Positions 44,341-52,208 of a stretch of 64,000 bases of DNA are shown here, piece by piece. The first letter of the stretch is position 1; every line of letters begins with the position of its first letter. Under the pieces are notes generated by a model. It did no database searches. It worked only from the letters and a program-made list of their open reading frames with translations, and had not been told where the DNA came from. The stretch covers positions 62,001-126,000 of the forward strand of contig NZ_JANHDM010000010.1 in NCBI RefSeq assembly GCF_024494685.1. Direction: 5' to 3'. This stretch comes from Halorubrum rubrum (GTDB lineage Archaea; Halobacteriota; Halobacteria; Halobacteriales; Haloferacaceae). Position numbers and translations under genes: made by a program.

Positions 44341-44934
44341 ATGAAAGCTGGCGTCATCGCCGTCCAGGGCGACGTGGCCGAACACGCGGAGGCGGTCCGC
44401 CGCGCCGCGACCGCACACGGCGAGTCCGCCGAGGTCGTCGAGGTCCGGGATTCGGGGATCGTTCCCGACTGCGACGTCCTCCTGATGCCGGGCGGGGAGT
44501 CGACGACCATCTCGCGGCTGATCCACCGCGAGGGGATCGCGGCGGAGATCCGCGAACACGTCGCGGCCGACAAGCCCGTGCTCGCGACCTGCGCCGGGCT
44601 CATCGTGTGCTCGCGGGACGCGAAGGACGACCGGGTCGACGCGCTCGGGCTCGTCGACGTCTCCGTCGACCGCAACGCGTTCGGCAGACAGAAGGACTCC
44701 TTCGAGGCGAAGGTCCCCGTCGAGGGGCTCTCGGAGCCGTTTCACGCGGTCTTCATCCGCGCGCCCGCCATCGACGAGGTCGGCGAGGGCGTCGAGACGC
44801 TCGCGACGGTCGACGGCCGGCCGGTCGCGGTACGCGACGGTCCCGTACTCGCCACCTCCTTCCACCCCGAACTCACCGCGGACTCCCGGATCCACGATCT
44901 CGCCTTCTTCCCCGACAGCGAGGTGGAGGCGTGA
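44341..44934 (+). CDS. pdxT: Pyridoxal 5'-phosphate synthase glutaminase subunit
   Basis: A 197-residue class I glutaminase that supplies ammonia to PdxS. Nucleophile Cys is in VLATCAGLIVCS near 82-86; oxyanion motif MPGGESTTISRL near 49; catalytic His/Glu in TSFHPELT near 178. N-terminal KAGVIAVQGDVAEHAEA is typical. The TATA-like CCTTTTTGG lies about 25-33 bp before ATG 44341. The next gene overlaps by four bases (GTGA). Confidence 0.95.
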   Translation: MKAGVIAVQGDVAEHAEAVRRAATAHGESAEVVEVRDSGIVPDCDVLLMPGGESTTISRLIHREGIAAEIREHVAADKPVLATCAGLIVCSRDAKDDRVDALGLVDVSVDRNAFGRQKDSFEAKVPVEGLSEPFHAVFIRAPAIDEVGEGVETLATVDGRPVAVRDGPVLATSFHPELTADSRIHDLAFFPDSEVEA

Positions 44935-45272
44935 GCGACGACGGGGCGGAACCCGAGGGCGCGGACGCTCCCGACGGAGCCACCGCCGACGACGCGGTCC
45001 TCGACGAGCTGTTCGCGACGATCGAATCGCGCAAGCGAGAGCTTCCCGACGGCTCCTACACCGCCTCGCTTTTCACCCACGAGAAGGGCGAGAACGCGGT
45101 GTTGGAGAAGATCGGCGAGGAGTCGACGGAGGCGATCCTGGCGGCGAAAGACGACGATCTCGATGAGCTCACCTACGAGAGCGCCGACTTAGTCTACCAC
45201 CTATTGGTGTTGCTCTCGATGAAGGACCTCGACCTCGAGGACCTCCGTGGAGAGCTTCGCGACCGGTTCTAG
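44931..45272 (+). CDS. hisE: Phosphoribosyl-ATP pyrophosphatase
   Basis: A 113-residue HisE, second step of histidine synthesis. It starts at GTG 44931, inside the pdxT stop (GTGA overlap), so the two are co-translated. After an acidic 24-residue lead, the MazG-like core is LFATIESRKRELPDGSY, then FTHEKGENAVLEKIGEEST and TYESADLVYHLLVLL (Mg-binding Glu/Asp). Linkage with pdxT rather than a his operon is notable; hisH lies beyond the repeat on the other strand. Confidence 0.95.
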   Translation: MSDDGAEPEGADAPDGATADDAVLDELFATIESRKRELPDGSYTASLFTHEKGENAVLEKIGEESTEAILAAKDDDLDELTYESADLVYHLLVLLSMKDLDLEDLRGELRDRF

Positions 45273-45319
45273 CACGTCGGGCAGGGAGTCATCGAAGGAG
45301 CCTCACCACCAGAACCGGT

Positions 45320-45670
45320 TCGCTTAGTACAGGTGAAGAAGCGGGAGATTCGCGGTGTGGTGGCGCGCCCGGGAGCGGGCCGGAGGCCCGCGACCGGAAC
45401 GCGAGGGAGTTGCGAGCGCGAACGCGCGAGCAACGAGGTTGGGGAGGCGTGAGGTGCGGGGCGGTAGCGGTCGGGTGGGACTCAAAGGGGCAGTCGTGAG
45501 GACGAAGCACGGCGCAGCAAGGACCGAAAGGAGTGAGCGGAGCGAACGACTGAGGACCGCAGCAAGCCGCGCGAGTTCTCACGACTGGGGCTTTGGAGAC
45601 GTTCTCCGCACCAGCAACGACACCGTTCTCATCACCTTGTTCTCTCACGAAACATCCGTTTTATAAGCAC
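45320..45670 (+). repeat. Structured intergenic repeat, copy 3 (351 bp; differs from copy 4 at one position)
   Basis: Non-coding element between convergent hisE and hisH. By eye it differs from 58149-58499 only at the sixth base (T versus C). Features in order: GCGCGCCCGGGAGC; perfect 7-bp hairpin GCGGGCC/GGCCCGC at 45375-45391; an imperfect hairpin TTGCGAGCGCG/CGCGCGAGCAA with opposed GA pairs; GGGGAGGCGTGAGGTGCGG; 10-bp arms CAGTCGTGAG (45491-45500) and CTCACGACTG (45578-45587); GGGCTTTGGAGACG; and a TATA-like CGTTTTATAAGCAC end. No protein of known type is encoded. Confidence 0.85.
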
Positions 45671-45737
45671 GGCCGTTCTGCTAGGTGATTCGGATAGAGA
45701 CGGAGGAAAACGACACGTCGTGAACCGTTCCATGACG

Positions 45738-45759
45738 CCCTCGGGACTGTAGCCGAGGG
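45738..45759. other. Stable hairpin between repeat copy 3 and hisH
   Basis: CCCTCGG (45738-45744) pairs perfectly with CCGAGGG (45753-45759) around an 8-base loop. It lies about 80 bp downstream of the TATA-like end of repeat copy 3 and 11 bp beyond the hisH stop. It may mark the 3' end of hisH or part of a small RNA started from the repeat. There is no T-run typical of archaeal terminators. Confidence 0.4.
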
Positions 45760-45769
45760 GGTCGTCTGA

Positions 45770-46483
45770 CTACCGCTCGGCGCAGTACTCCACGAAGTTC
45801 CGCAGGATCCGGAGCCCCGTCTCCCCGCTCTTTTCGGGGTGGAACTGCGTGCCGAAGACGTTGCCCGCCTCGTTGGCGACGACCGCCGGGAAGTCGACGC
45901 CGTAGTCGGCGGTCGCGACGACGGCGTCCGGATCGTCGGGCTCGGCGTAGTAGGAGTGAACGAAGTAGGCGTACTCGCCGTCGACGGACCAGCCCGTGGG
46001 TCCGTCTGCCTGCGGGGTCTCCGACCCCGCCCTGTTCACGCCCGTGACGATCGGGTGGTCGCGCTCGACCGACAGCTCGTTCCAGCCCATGTGCGGCACC
46101 TTGCGGTCGACGTCGAACCGGACGTTGGTTCCGGGGACCAGATCGAGGCCGGTCACCTCGCCTTCGCCCTCGTGGTCGGCCTCCTCGCTCGAGGTGAGGA
46201 GCATCTGCATCCCGAGGCAGATCCCGAAGAGCGGCCGGCCGGCCGCGGCGTGGTCGGTCAGCGCCTCCCGCAGCGGGCCGGCGTTCTCCATTCCCTCGCG
46301 GAACGCGCCGACGCCGGGGAGGACGACGCCGTCGGCGGCGGCGAACGCCTCGGGATCGTCGGTGATCTCGACCGACGCGCCCGCGCGCTCCAGTCCGCGG
46401 GTGGCCGAGCGCAGGTTCCCGAGGCCGTAGTCGACGAGGACGACGTCCGCCAGCGTCTCCGCGGGCGGTTCGAAGGTGCTCAT
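45770..46483 (-). CDS. hisH: Imidazole glycerol phosphate synthase, glutaminase subunit
   Basis: A 237-residue class I glutaminase that feeds ammonia to HisF. Motifs: VVLVDYGLGNLRSATRGLE near 14-32, VLPGVGAFREGM near 53, nucleophile Cys in FGICLGMQMLL near 87, VPHMGWNELSV near 128 and catalytic His/Glu in GTQFHPEKSGETG near 214. It is about 35 residues longer than bacterial HisH, with an insert near 150-165 (AGSETPQADGPTG). No hisF is nearby. Confidence 0.95.
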   Translation of the reverse strand: MSTFEPPAETLADVVLVDYGLGNLRSATRGLERAGASVEITDDPEAFAAADGVVLPGVGAFREGMENAGPLREALTDHAAAGRPLFGICLGMQMLLTSSEEADHEGEGEVTGLDLVPGTNVRFDVDRKVPHMGWNELSVERDHPIVTGVNRAGSETPQADGPTGWSVDGEYAYFVHSYYAEPDDPDAVVATADYGVDFPAVVANEAGNVFGTQFHPEKSGETGLRILRNFVEYCAER

Positions 46484-46583
46484 ACCTCCCCTCGGAGCGG
46501 CACGGAAAAGTCGGTTTCCCTTGGGGCAGCCGCCTTCGGCCGTCAGCGCGAGGACCGAACCCGAATCGCCGGGAGCCGCCCGG

Positions 46584-47552
46584 TCACTTCAGCGCCGCCT
46601 CGGCCATCCGCTGCGGGAAGCCGAGAAGCAACGCCACGATCCCCTGGGCCTCGTCGCCGTCGCGGAGCGCGGAGCGGATCCGTTGAGAGAAGATCTCCAC
46701 GGAGATGATCAACACGAGGATGACGAGGATCGTCGCCATCATGTTGGTGAACGCGAACAGGCCCTGCTGGACGGAGAGCACGTTCCCGAGCCCGCCGCCG
46801 CCGATGATACCGAGCGAGACGGCGATCCGGACGTTGATCTCGAAGATGTACAGCGTCCACGCGATGAACGGCGTGGTCACCTGCGAGAGCATGCCGAAGG
46901 TGATCGTCTGCGGCTTGTTCGCGCCGGTCGTCTCCATCGCCTCGATCGGGCCGTCCTCGATCTCCTCGAGCTCGTCCGTGAACAGCCGACCGAGGTTCCC
47001 GATCGTGTCGGTGGCGATCGCGAGGGTCGCGGTGACCGGCCCGATCCCGCCGAGCGGGATGTAGATGAGCCCCCACACGAGCGCCGGGATGGCGCGGATG
47101 GAGGACATGATCCCGCGGAAGATGAAGTTGAACGGGAAGGGGGTGACGCGACCGGAGCCTAAGATCCCGAACAGCAGCGCGAGCGGGAACCCCATCACGG
47201 TGCCGGCGAACCCCATCGCGAGCGTGATCCCCGCCTCGCCGAGCAGCGGAACGTCGCCGCCGAGGCCGCCCCAGATCAGGTTCCGCTCCTGGATGAACGC
47301 CCAGTACGCGAGGAACCCGCTCGGGTCGATGAAGGGGAACGAGGGCGCGAGGAACGGGAAGAAGTCGCGTAAGGCGTTGAGGAAGTTCGGGAGGTAGTCC
47401 GGGATGTTCGCCTCGAAGAAGCCGACGGAGATCAGCGCGTAGTAGAAGACGCCGGCGAGAGCGATGACCCCGGCGATCAGGACGAGTGCGCGGACCCGCC
47501 GCGCGAGGACGATCTCCTCGTAACGGTCGCGGACGCGGTCGCTGTAGCTCAC
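46584..47552 (-). CDS. phnE: Phosphonate-type ABC transporter permease
   Basis: A 322-residue permease starting at GTG 47552, which overlaps the phnC stop (GTGA). Residues 26-50 are the first membrane helix; five or six more follow. The permease loop motif is SSIRAIPALVWGLIYIPLGG near 170, and TTGANKPQTITFGMLSQVTTP near 232 is the EAA-type contact with the ATPase. It carries phosphonate, phosphate or a related oxyanion with PhnC and PhnD. Confidence 0.93.
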   Translation of the reverse strand: MSYSDRVRDRYEEIVLARRVRALVLIAGVIALAGVFYYALISVGFFEANIPDYLPNFLNALRDFFPFLAPSFPFIDPSGFLAYWAFIQERNLIWGGLGGDVPLLGEAGITLAMGFAGTVMGFPLALLFGILGSGRVTPFPFNFIFRGIMSSIRAIPALVWGLIYIPLGGIGPVTATLAIATDTIGNLGRLFTDELEEIEDGPIEAMETTGANKPQTITFGMLSQVTTPFIAWTLYIFEINVRIAVSLGIIGGGGLGNVLSVQQGLFAFTNMMATILVILVLIISVEIFSQRIRSALRDGDEAQGIVALLLGFPQRMAEAALK

Positions 47553-48379
47553 TGGCCCGTCCCCCCGTCGGTGGCTCGTGTGGTCGACGCGTCGTCGGAC
47601 CCGCCCGTCGACGGATCGGGACCGTCGGCCGCCTCGCCCTCGGGCGCGAACATGCCCTCCGTGTCGATGTCGCCGTAGATCCGGTCTATCACGTCCATGT
47701 CGAACTCGTCGCGGTAGCCGTCGAACACCTTCTCGCCCTCGCGCAGGCCGATGAACCGCTCGCCGAACTTCCGCGCGAGGTTCACCTGGTGGAGGCTGAT
47801 GACCGCCGAGAGGTCGCGCTCGCGAGCGGCGGTCCGGAGGTATCCCATCACCTGCTGTGAGGAGCCCGGATCGAGGCTCGCGACCGGCTCGTCCGCGAGC
47901 AGGATCGTCGGGTCCTGAACCAGCGCCCGGGCGATCCCGACGCGCTGTTGTTGGCCGCCGGACATGCGCTGTGCGCTCTGTTGGGCCTGATCGAGCAGTC
48001 CGACCGTCTCGAGGGCGTCGAGCGCCTGCAGCTTGTCCGCCTCGCCCTGCCGCTGGAGAAGCGAGTCGAGGAACGTGTTCCTGTTGAGCGACCCGGTGAG
48101 CGCGTTGGAGTACGCGCTCATCTGGTCGATGATGTTGTGCTGTTGGAAGATCATCGCGACGTCGTCGCGGGGACTCGTGACCGGCGTCTCGTCGATCCGT
48201 ATCTCGCCCTCGGTCGGCGTTTCGAGGGCGTTCATACACCGCAGCAGGGTGGATTTTCCCGATCCGGAGACGCCGAGCACGATGGCGAACTCGCCCTGCG
48301 GGATCTCGAAGGAGACGTCGTCGAGCGCGACCGTCTCGCCGAACCGCTTCGTGAGTCCGTCGACTGTGATGCGACTCAT
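47549..48379 (-). CDS. phnC: Phosphonate-type ABC transporter ATP-binding protein
   Basis: A 276-residue ATPase. Walker A VLGVSGSGKSTLLRCM near 34; Q-loop MIFQQHNIIDQMS near 76; signature RMSGGQQQRVGIARAL near 138; Walker B ILLADEPVASLDP near 158; switch His in ISLHQVNLARKFGERF near 195. The PhnC-specific region after the Q-loop (ALTGSLNRNTFLDSL) supports the assignment. The C-terminal 40 residues are a polar, acidic extension. Confidence 0.95.
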   Translation of the reverse strand: MSRITVDGLTKRFGETVALDDVSFEIPQGEFAIVLGVSGSGKSTLLRCMNALETPTEGEIRIDETPVTSPRDDVAMIFQQHNIIDQMSAYSNALTGSLNRNTFLDSLLQRQGEADKLQALDALETVGLLDQAQQSAQRMSGGQQQRVGIARALVQDPTILLADEPVASLDPGSSQQVMGYLRTAARERDLSAVISLHQVNLARKFGERFIGLREGEKVFDGYRDEFDMDVIDRIYGDIDTEGMFAPEGEAADGPDPSTGGSDDASTTRATDGGTGQ

Positions 48380-48403
48380 GAGAAGTGTAGTGACGGGGAA
48401 CCG

Positions 48404-49468
48404 TTACGCGAGGTCCTCGAACTCGAGTCCGAGCTCGTCGAGCACGTTCGCGATCATCTCGTAGTCCTCCAGGGAACCCTCCTGGACGCCGGTGAACCAG
48501 AGCGGCTCGCCGTCGTAGTCCTCGCCGTGGCTGAGGTCGTCCTCGGAGACGTTCAGGATCGCCTCCTCGATCTCGCCTTTGACGGAGTTCTCCCAGTTGG
48601 ATCGCGTCACGAGCGGAGCGCGCGGGATGGGGTCGGAGACGGCGAGCAGCTGGAGTTCGGTTCCGGACTCCTCGATCTGGTCGCCGGCCCCCTCGTACTC
48701 CGACGAGATGTCGACGAAGTCCTGAGACATCTCCTCGAACTGTTCCTGCGGGACGTACGGCGCGGAGGAGAACGCGCCGGTCGTCGCCGCCATCACGTCG
48801 TCCCGCTGGACCATCTGCTCGCGGGCGGTCGTGTGGTCGGAGTACTCCGCGTCGAAGTCCTCCGCGTCGCCGTCCGGCGCGCTCCCGATGTCGAGGCCCG
48901 CGTCCTGGAGGACCGTGAGCGGGACGAGCGTCCCCGACACCGAGAGGATGTCGCCCATGTAGATCAGTTCGCCCTCGATGTCGGTCAGCGACTCGATGCC
49001 GCTGTCGGGCGTCGTCGTGACCGTCGAGAAGTACTGGGCCGCACCGTAGGCGATCCGGAGGCCGACGATGTCCAGGATGTCCTCGCCCGCGATGACCGCC
49101 GACGGCGAGATGTCGGCGATCTCGCCCTGGTCGTTGCGCATCGCCTGGAGGGTCGCGGTGTAGCTCTCCGCGCGGTCCGGTTCGATCTCGACGTCGACCT
49201 CGGACTCGAGGTACTCGAACATCGGCTGGTACTGCCGTTCGATCTCGACGTCCGCCTCCGCCGGGTTCAGGATGAACTGCGCCGTGGGCGTGGAGTCGGT
49301 GTCGCCCGCCGTTCCCCCCTCGGAACCGTCGTCGCCGGAGCCGTCGTCGCCGGAGCCGTCGTCGCCGGAGCCGCCGCCGCCGGTACACCCGGCGAGGCCG
49401 ACGACGCCGGTCGCCCCTGCCGTTTTGACAAACGTCCGCCGATTCGCCGACCACCTGTTGTCGGACAT
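48404..49468 (-). CDS. phnD: Phosphonate-type ABC transporter substrate-binding lipoprotein
   Basis: A 354-residue protein from ATG 49468 (an ATG at 49480 adds four residues). The signal has RRTFVKTAG (Tat) and lipobox VGLAGC. A linker of GSGDD repeats follows, visible in the DNA as a triplicated 15-bp unit near 49328-49372. The PhnD-like domain runs from about 55: FILNPAEADVEIERQYQPM, SPSAVIAGEDILDIVG and SALWTDG-type pocket replaced by GELIYMGDILSVSGTLVPL. Ligand could be phosphonate or phosphate-like; not decidable here. Confidence 0.92.
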   Translation of the reverse strand: MSDNRWSANRRTFVKTAGATGVVGLAGCTGGGGSGDDGSGDDGSGDDGSEGGTAGDTDSTPTAQFILNPAEADVEIERQYQPMFEYLESEVDVEIEPDRAESYTATLQAMRNDQGEIADISPSAVIAGEDILDIVGLRIAYGAAQYFSTVTTTPDSGIESLTDIEGELIYMGDILSVSGTLVPLTVLQDAGLDIGSAPDGDAEDFDAEYSDHTTAREQMVQRDDVMAATTGAFSSAPYVPQEQFEEMSQDFVDISSEYEGAGDQIEESGTELQLLAVSDPIPRAPLVTRSNWENSVKGEIEEAILNVSEDDLSHGEDYDGEPLWFTGVQEGSLEDYEMIANVLDELGLEFEDLA

Positions 49469-49515
49469 ACACCTACGCATCCGGACGACGGGACTAATCG
49501 TTTTCTATGTTCACT

Positions 49516-49530
49516 AGGGAGCGATTCCCT
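49516..49530. promoter_or_regulatory. Palindrome upstream of phnD
   Basis: AGGGA (49516-49520) and TCCCT (49526-49530) form a perfect 5-bp inverted repeat with a 5-bp spacer, about 50 bp before the phnD ATG and just upstream of a likely TATA region (ATAGAAAACGATTAG on the minus strand, 49492-49506). It may be an operator for phosphate or phosphonate control. The remaining gap to 49691 contains short repeated words such as TTCGAACTGTCCGG (two copies). Confidence 0.35.
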
Positions 49531-49691
49531 GAAAACGGTACTCACGCCAGGGAGGTTCGGAGATCGAACGGATCGAGCGGACGTTTCGGAGTGAACGGAC
49601 CGTCGGCACCGTTCGAACTGTCCGGGCTTTCGAATCCTTCGAACTGTCCGGACCGTCCGGATCGCCCGAACCGTCTCGACCGAGATCCGTC

Positions 49692-50339
49692 TCAGAACTC
49701 GCCGAGGCGCGACTGACCGCCGGAGCCGCCGTTCCCGCCCGCGGCGACTCCGCTCAGCTCGCCCGAGCGGGCGATCGTCTCGAGAAAGCCCTCGCGCTGG
49801 CTCCGGTCGTACAGCGTCGCCGCCGGGTGGACCGAGAGCAACACGCGCCGGGACTCCCCGCCGATCCGGGCGTCGACCACGTCGCCGGCCTCGGCGGTGA
49901 TCCGCACCGAGCGACCGAGGAGGTGCTCGCTCGGGACCTTCCCCAGGGTGACGATCAGTTTCGGGTCGAGCCCGGCGATCTCCGCCTCGAGGTGGCCGTG
50001 GCAGTTGGCCAGCTCCTCGATCGTCGGGTCGCGGTTATCGGGGGGACGACACCGCACGCAGTTCGTGATTCGAACGTCGGCGCGTGCGAACCCCGCGTCC
50101 CGAAGCGCCTCGTCGAGCACGTCGCCCGACCGGCCCACGAACGGCTCGCCCTCCTCGTCCTCGGTGGCTCCGGGACCTTCGCCGACGAACAGCAGGTCGG
50201 CGTCCGTCGGCCCGACGCCCTCGACGATCCGGCTCCGCGACTCGACCAGCGCCGGACACCGCCGACAGGTTCCCACGCGCAGGTCGGAATCGAGCGCGCC
50301 GTTCCCGACCGCGCCGTCATCCGCTCCGTCCTCGCTCAT
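49692..50339 (-). CDS. udg: Family-4 uracil-DNA glycosylase with C-terminal PIP-like motif
   Basis: A 215-residue iron-sulfur UDG removing uracil from DNA. Four Cys fit the family: C25, C28, C97 and C113; the 28-to-97 and 97-to-113 spacings equal those I recall for the Thermotoga enzyme. Active-site motifs are FVGEGPGATEDEEGEPFVG (positions 51-69) and SVHPAATLYDRSQR (169-182). The last seven residues are Q209-S-R-L-G-E-F215, a QxxLxxF PCNA-binding pattern after a Gly-rich linker. Start ATG 50339; an ATG at 50366 is possible. Confidence 0.93.
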   Translation of the reverse strand: MSEDGADDGAVGNGALDSDLRVGTCRRCPALVESRSRIVEGVGPTDADLLFVGEGPGATEDEEGEPFVGRSGDVLDEALRDAGFARADVRITNCVRCRPPDNRDPTIEELANCHGHLEAEIAGLDPKLIVTLGKVPSEHLLGRSVRITAEAGDVVDARIGGESRRVLLSVHPAATLYDRSQREGFLETIARSGELSGVAAGGNGGSGGQSRLGEF

Positions 50340-50418
50340 GTCACCGACTGCGGGGGCCGGAGACATAAGTCCGGACGATCGACGGAGCACCGCCGGTGAC
50401 GACCGGTCGAGCCCGCGA

Positions 50419-52026
50419 TCACTCCGCTCTCTCCGCGCCGTCCATCTCCGCACTCCCCGCTCTCTTTGCGCCGTCCACCATCTCCGTGCTCTCCACCATC
50501 TCCGTGCTCTCCACCATCTCCGTGCCCTCCACCATCTCCGCTGCCTTCGCTCTCTCCCCGTCCTCCGTGACGACGACAGCCCGGAGGTCGTTCACGTTCG
50601 TTCCCGTCGGGCCGGTCCGAAGAAGGGCGTCGGCCTCGGCCAGGATCGGGGCCACGTCGTGGCGGTCGAGCGCGTCCCGCGCGGTCGAGGAATTGAGCGT
50701 CGTCGCGTCGACGATCCCGCCCGCGGCGTCGCTCGCCCCGTCGATCCCGTCGGTGTCGACGCTCGCGACGACGACGCCCTCGCGATCGAGTTCGATCCCC
50801 GCGCTCGCGACGAACTCGGCGTTCGGCCCGCCGGATCCGGGGTCGGCGTCGTTGCCGTCATCGTCGCCGGATCCCCCGTCGTCGGTCGCGCCGCCGGAGA
50901 GCGTCACGGTCGTCTCGCCGCCCGTGAGCAACGCCGCGGGCGGGGAGACCGGCACCCCGTCCGCGGCGCACGTCTCGGCGAGCGCGACGTGCTCCCGGCC
51001 CGCGTCGCGCGCCTCGCCCGCGACGTCGTCGGCGACGACGACCCCCTCGTACCCTCGGTCGACGGCGGCGGTCGCGGCGGCGTCGAGCGCGGTCCGCGCG
51101 TTGCCGATAACGAACGTCCGGGCGCGCTCGAACGCGGGGTCGTCGGGCCCCGGCGTCTCGGGACGCTCCCCGGCGGCCCCCGCGTGGAGGTGCTCTCGGA
51201 CGGCGACGGGGAGGTCGAGCCCGTACCGCTCGACCGTCGAGAGCGCGTCGGCGTAGGTCGACGGGTCCGGGACGGTCGGGCCGCTGCCGATCACGGCGAG
51301 GTCGTCGCCGACCACGTCGCTCACGGCGAGCGTGACGACCGTCGCGGGTGCCGCCGTCCGGGCGAGCAGCCCGCCCTTGACCGCCGAGCAGTGTTTCCTG
51401 ACCGCGTTGATCTCGTCGATCGACGCGCCGCAGGCGAGCAGGGCGTCGGTGACCACGCGTAAGTCGTCGACGCCGATCGGGTCGGCCGGGGCGGCGAGGA
51501 GCGCGCTCGCGCCGCCCGTGACGACCGCGATCACGAGGTCGTCCGGGCCGGCGGCCGCCGCGGCGTCGACGACCCGCCGGGCGTTCTCGACGCCGCGCTC
51601 GGTCGGGAGCGGGTGGTCGCCGGCGAGGACCGCGAACGGACGGTCCGCTCCCGGTCCGTCCGGCCCCTCCGACTTCCTCGATCTCCCCGACGCCTCCGAT
51701 CCTTCCGGCTCGTCGGTGATCACCGATCCGCCGGCGAACCGGTCGCCGAGGGGGCCGACCAGCCGGTCGGCGACCGCCGCCGCCGTCCCGTCGGCCGCCT
51801 TCCCGGCCCCGACGATCCGAACCGTCTCGTACGCGCCGAGGTCGTACTCGCCCGTCTCCCCGTCGACCGCCTCGATCCGGAGGGTTCCCTCCGAGACCGC
51901 GACCGCCTCGGCGACGACGTTCGCCGGGAGCGCCGCCTCGATCCCCGCGGCGAGACAGTCGAGTGCGACGCCGTGTTCGGGGGTGTCGACGATCCGCTCG
52001 CGGTCGCGGAAGGTGATGCCGCTCAT
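50419..52026 (-). CDS. Glycerate 2-kinase (GckA/MOFRL family)
   Basis: A 535-residue protein from ATG 52026 (MSGITFRDRERIVDTPEHG). Family motifs: RIVGAGKAADGTAAAVADRL near 71, AGDHPLPTERGVENARRVV near 135, VTGGASALLAAPADPI near 168, NAVRKHCSAVKGGLLA near 209, and MOFRL-domain LLTGGETTVTL then TDGIDGASDAAGGIVD near 437. It phosphorylates glycerate, likely to 2-phosphoglycerate. An acidic insert (DDGGSGDDDGNDADPGSGG) lies near 395. The last 45 residues are a tandem-repeat tail. Confidence 0.92.
   Translation of the reverse strand: MSGITFRDRERIVDTPEHGVALDCLAAGIEAALPANVVAEAVAVSEGTLRIEAVDGETGEYDLGAYETVRIVGAGKAADGTAAAVADRLVGPLGDRFAGGSVITDEPEGSEASGRSRKSEGPDGPGADRPFAVLAGDHPLPTERGVENARRVVDAAAAAGPDDLVIAVVTGGASALLAAPADPIGVDDLRVVTDALLACGASIDEINAVRKHCSAVKGGLLARTAAPATVVTLAVSDVVGDDLAVIGSGPTVPDPSTYADALSTVERYGLDLPVAVREHLHAGAAGERPETPGPDDPAFERARTFVIGNARTALDAAATAAVDRGYEGVVVADDVAGEARDAGREHVALAETCAADGVPVSPPAALLTGGETTVTLSGGATDDGGSGDDDGNDADPGSGGPNAEFVASAGIELDREGVVVASVDTDGIDGASDAAGGIVDATTLNSSTARDALDRHDVAPILAEADALLRTGPTGTNVNDLRAVVVTEDGERAKAAEMVEGTEMVESTEMVESTEMVDGAKRAGSAEMDGAERAE
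50479..50542. repeat. Tandem 18-bp repeat inside the 3' end of the glycerate kinase gene
   Basis: On the plus strand the unit CACCATCTCCGTGCTCTC occurs twice in full and twice with changes, giving EMVEGT, EMVEST, EMVEST, EMVDGA in the protein's C-terminal tail. The frame is kept, so the repeat extends the protein by whole units. It lies after the conserved kinase fold and is likely dispensable. Confidence 0.7.
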
Positions 52027-52208
52027 GGCGGGGCGGTGGGCCGCGGGGGACAAATAGCCGGCCCCTCGACCCGATACGTTATGTGTGAACAGCCCAACAG
52101 GGAGTAGATGCAACTCACGCGATACGCGCGCCCCGGAGCGACGGCCGCCGACTCGTCCCGAACCGATCCCGGCTCGTCCCGAACCGACGACGTCGGGTGA
52201 TGCTCGTC

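Noticed and set aside
45355-45666. A 103-residue open frame repeated identically at 58184-58495
   Set aside because: It lies wholly inside the 351-bp repeat, has no start signal, and its composition follows the GC-rich hairpins. The identity comes from the duplicated DNA, not protein conservation.
45671-45769. C/D-box small RNA after repeat copy 3
   Set aside because: A CTGA is present but the matching RTGATGA C box is only partial (GTGATT). Kept only as an unassigned hairpin.
52108-52200. A 30-codon frame (MQLTRYARPG start) before the molybdoprotein
   Set aside because: It has a duplicated SSRTD segment from a short DNA repeat and no family; it more likely lies in the leader of the downstream gene.
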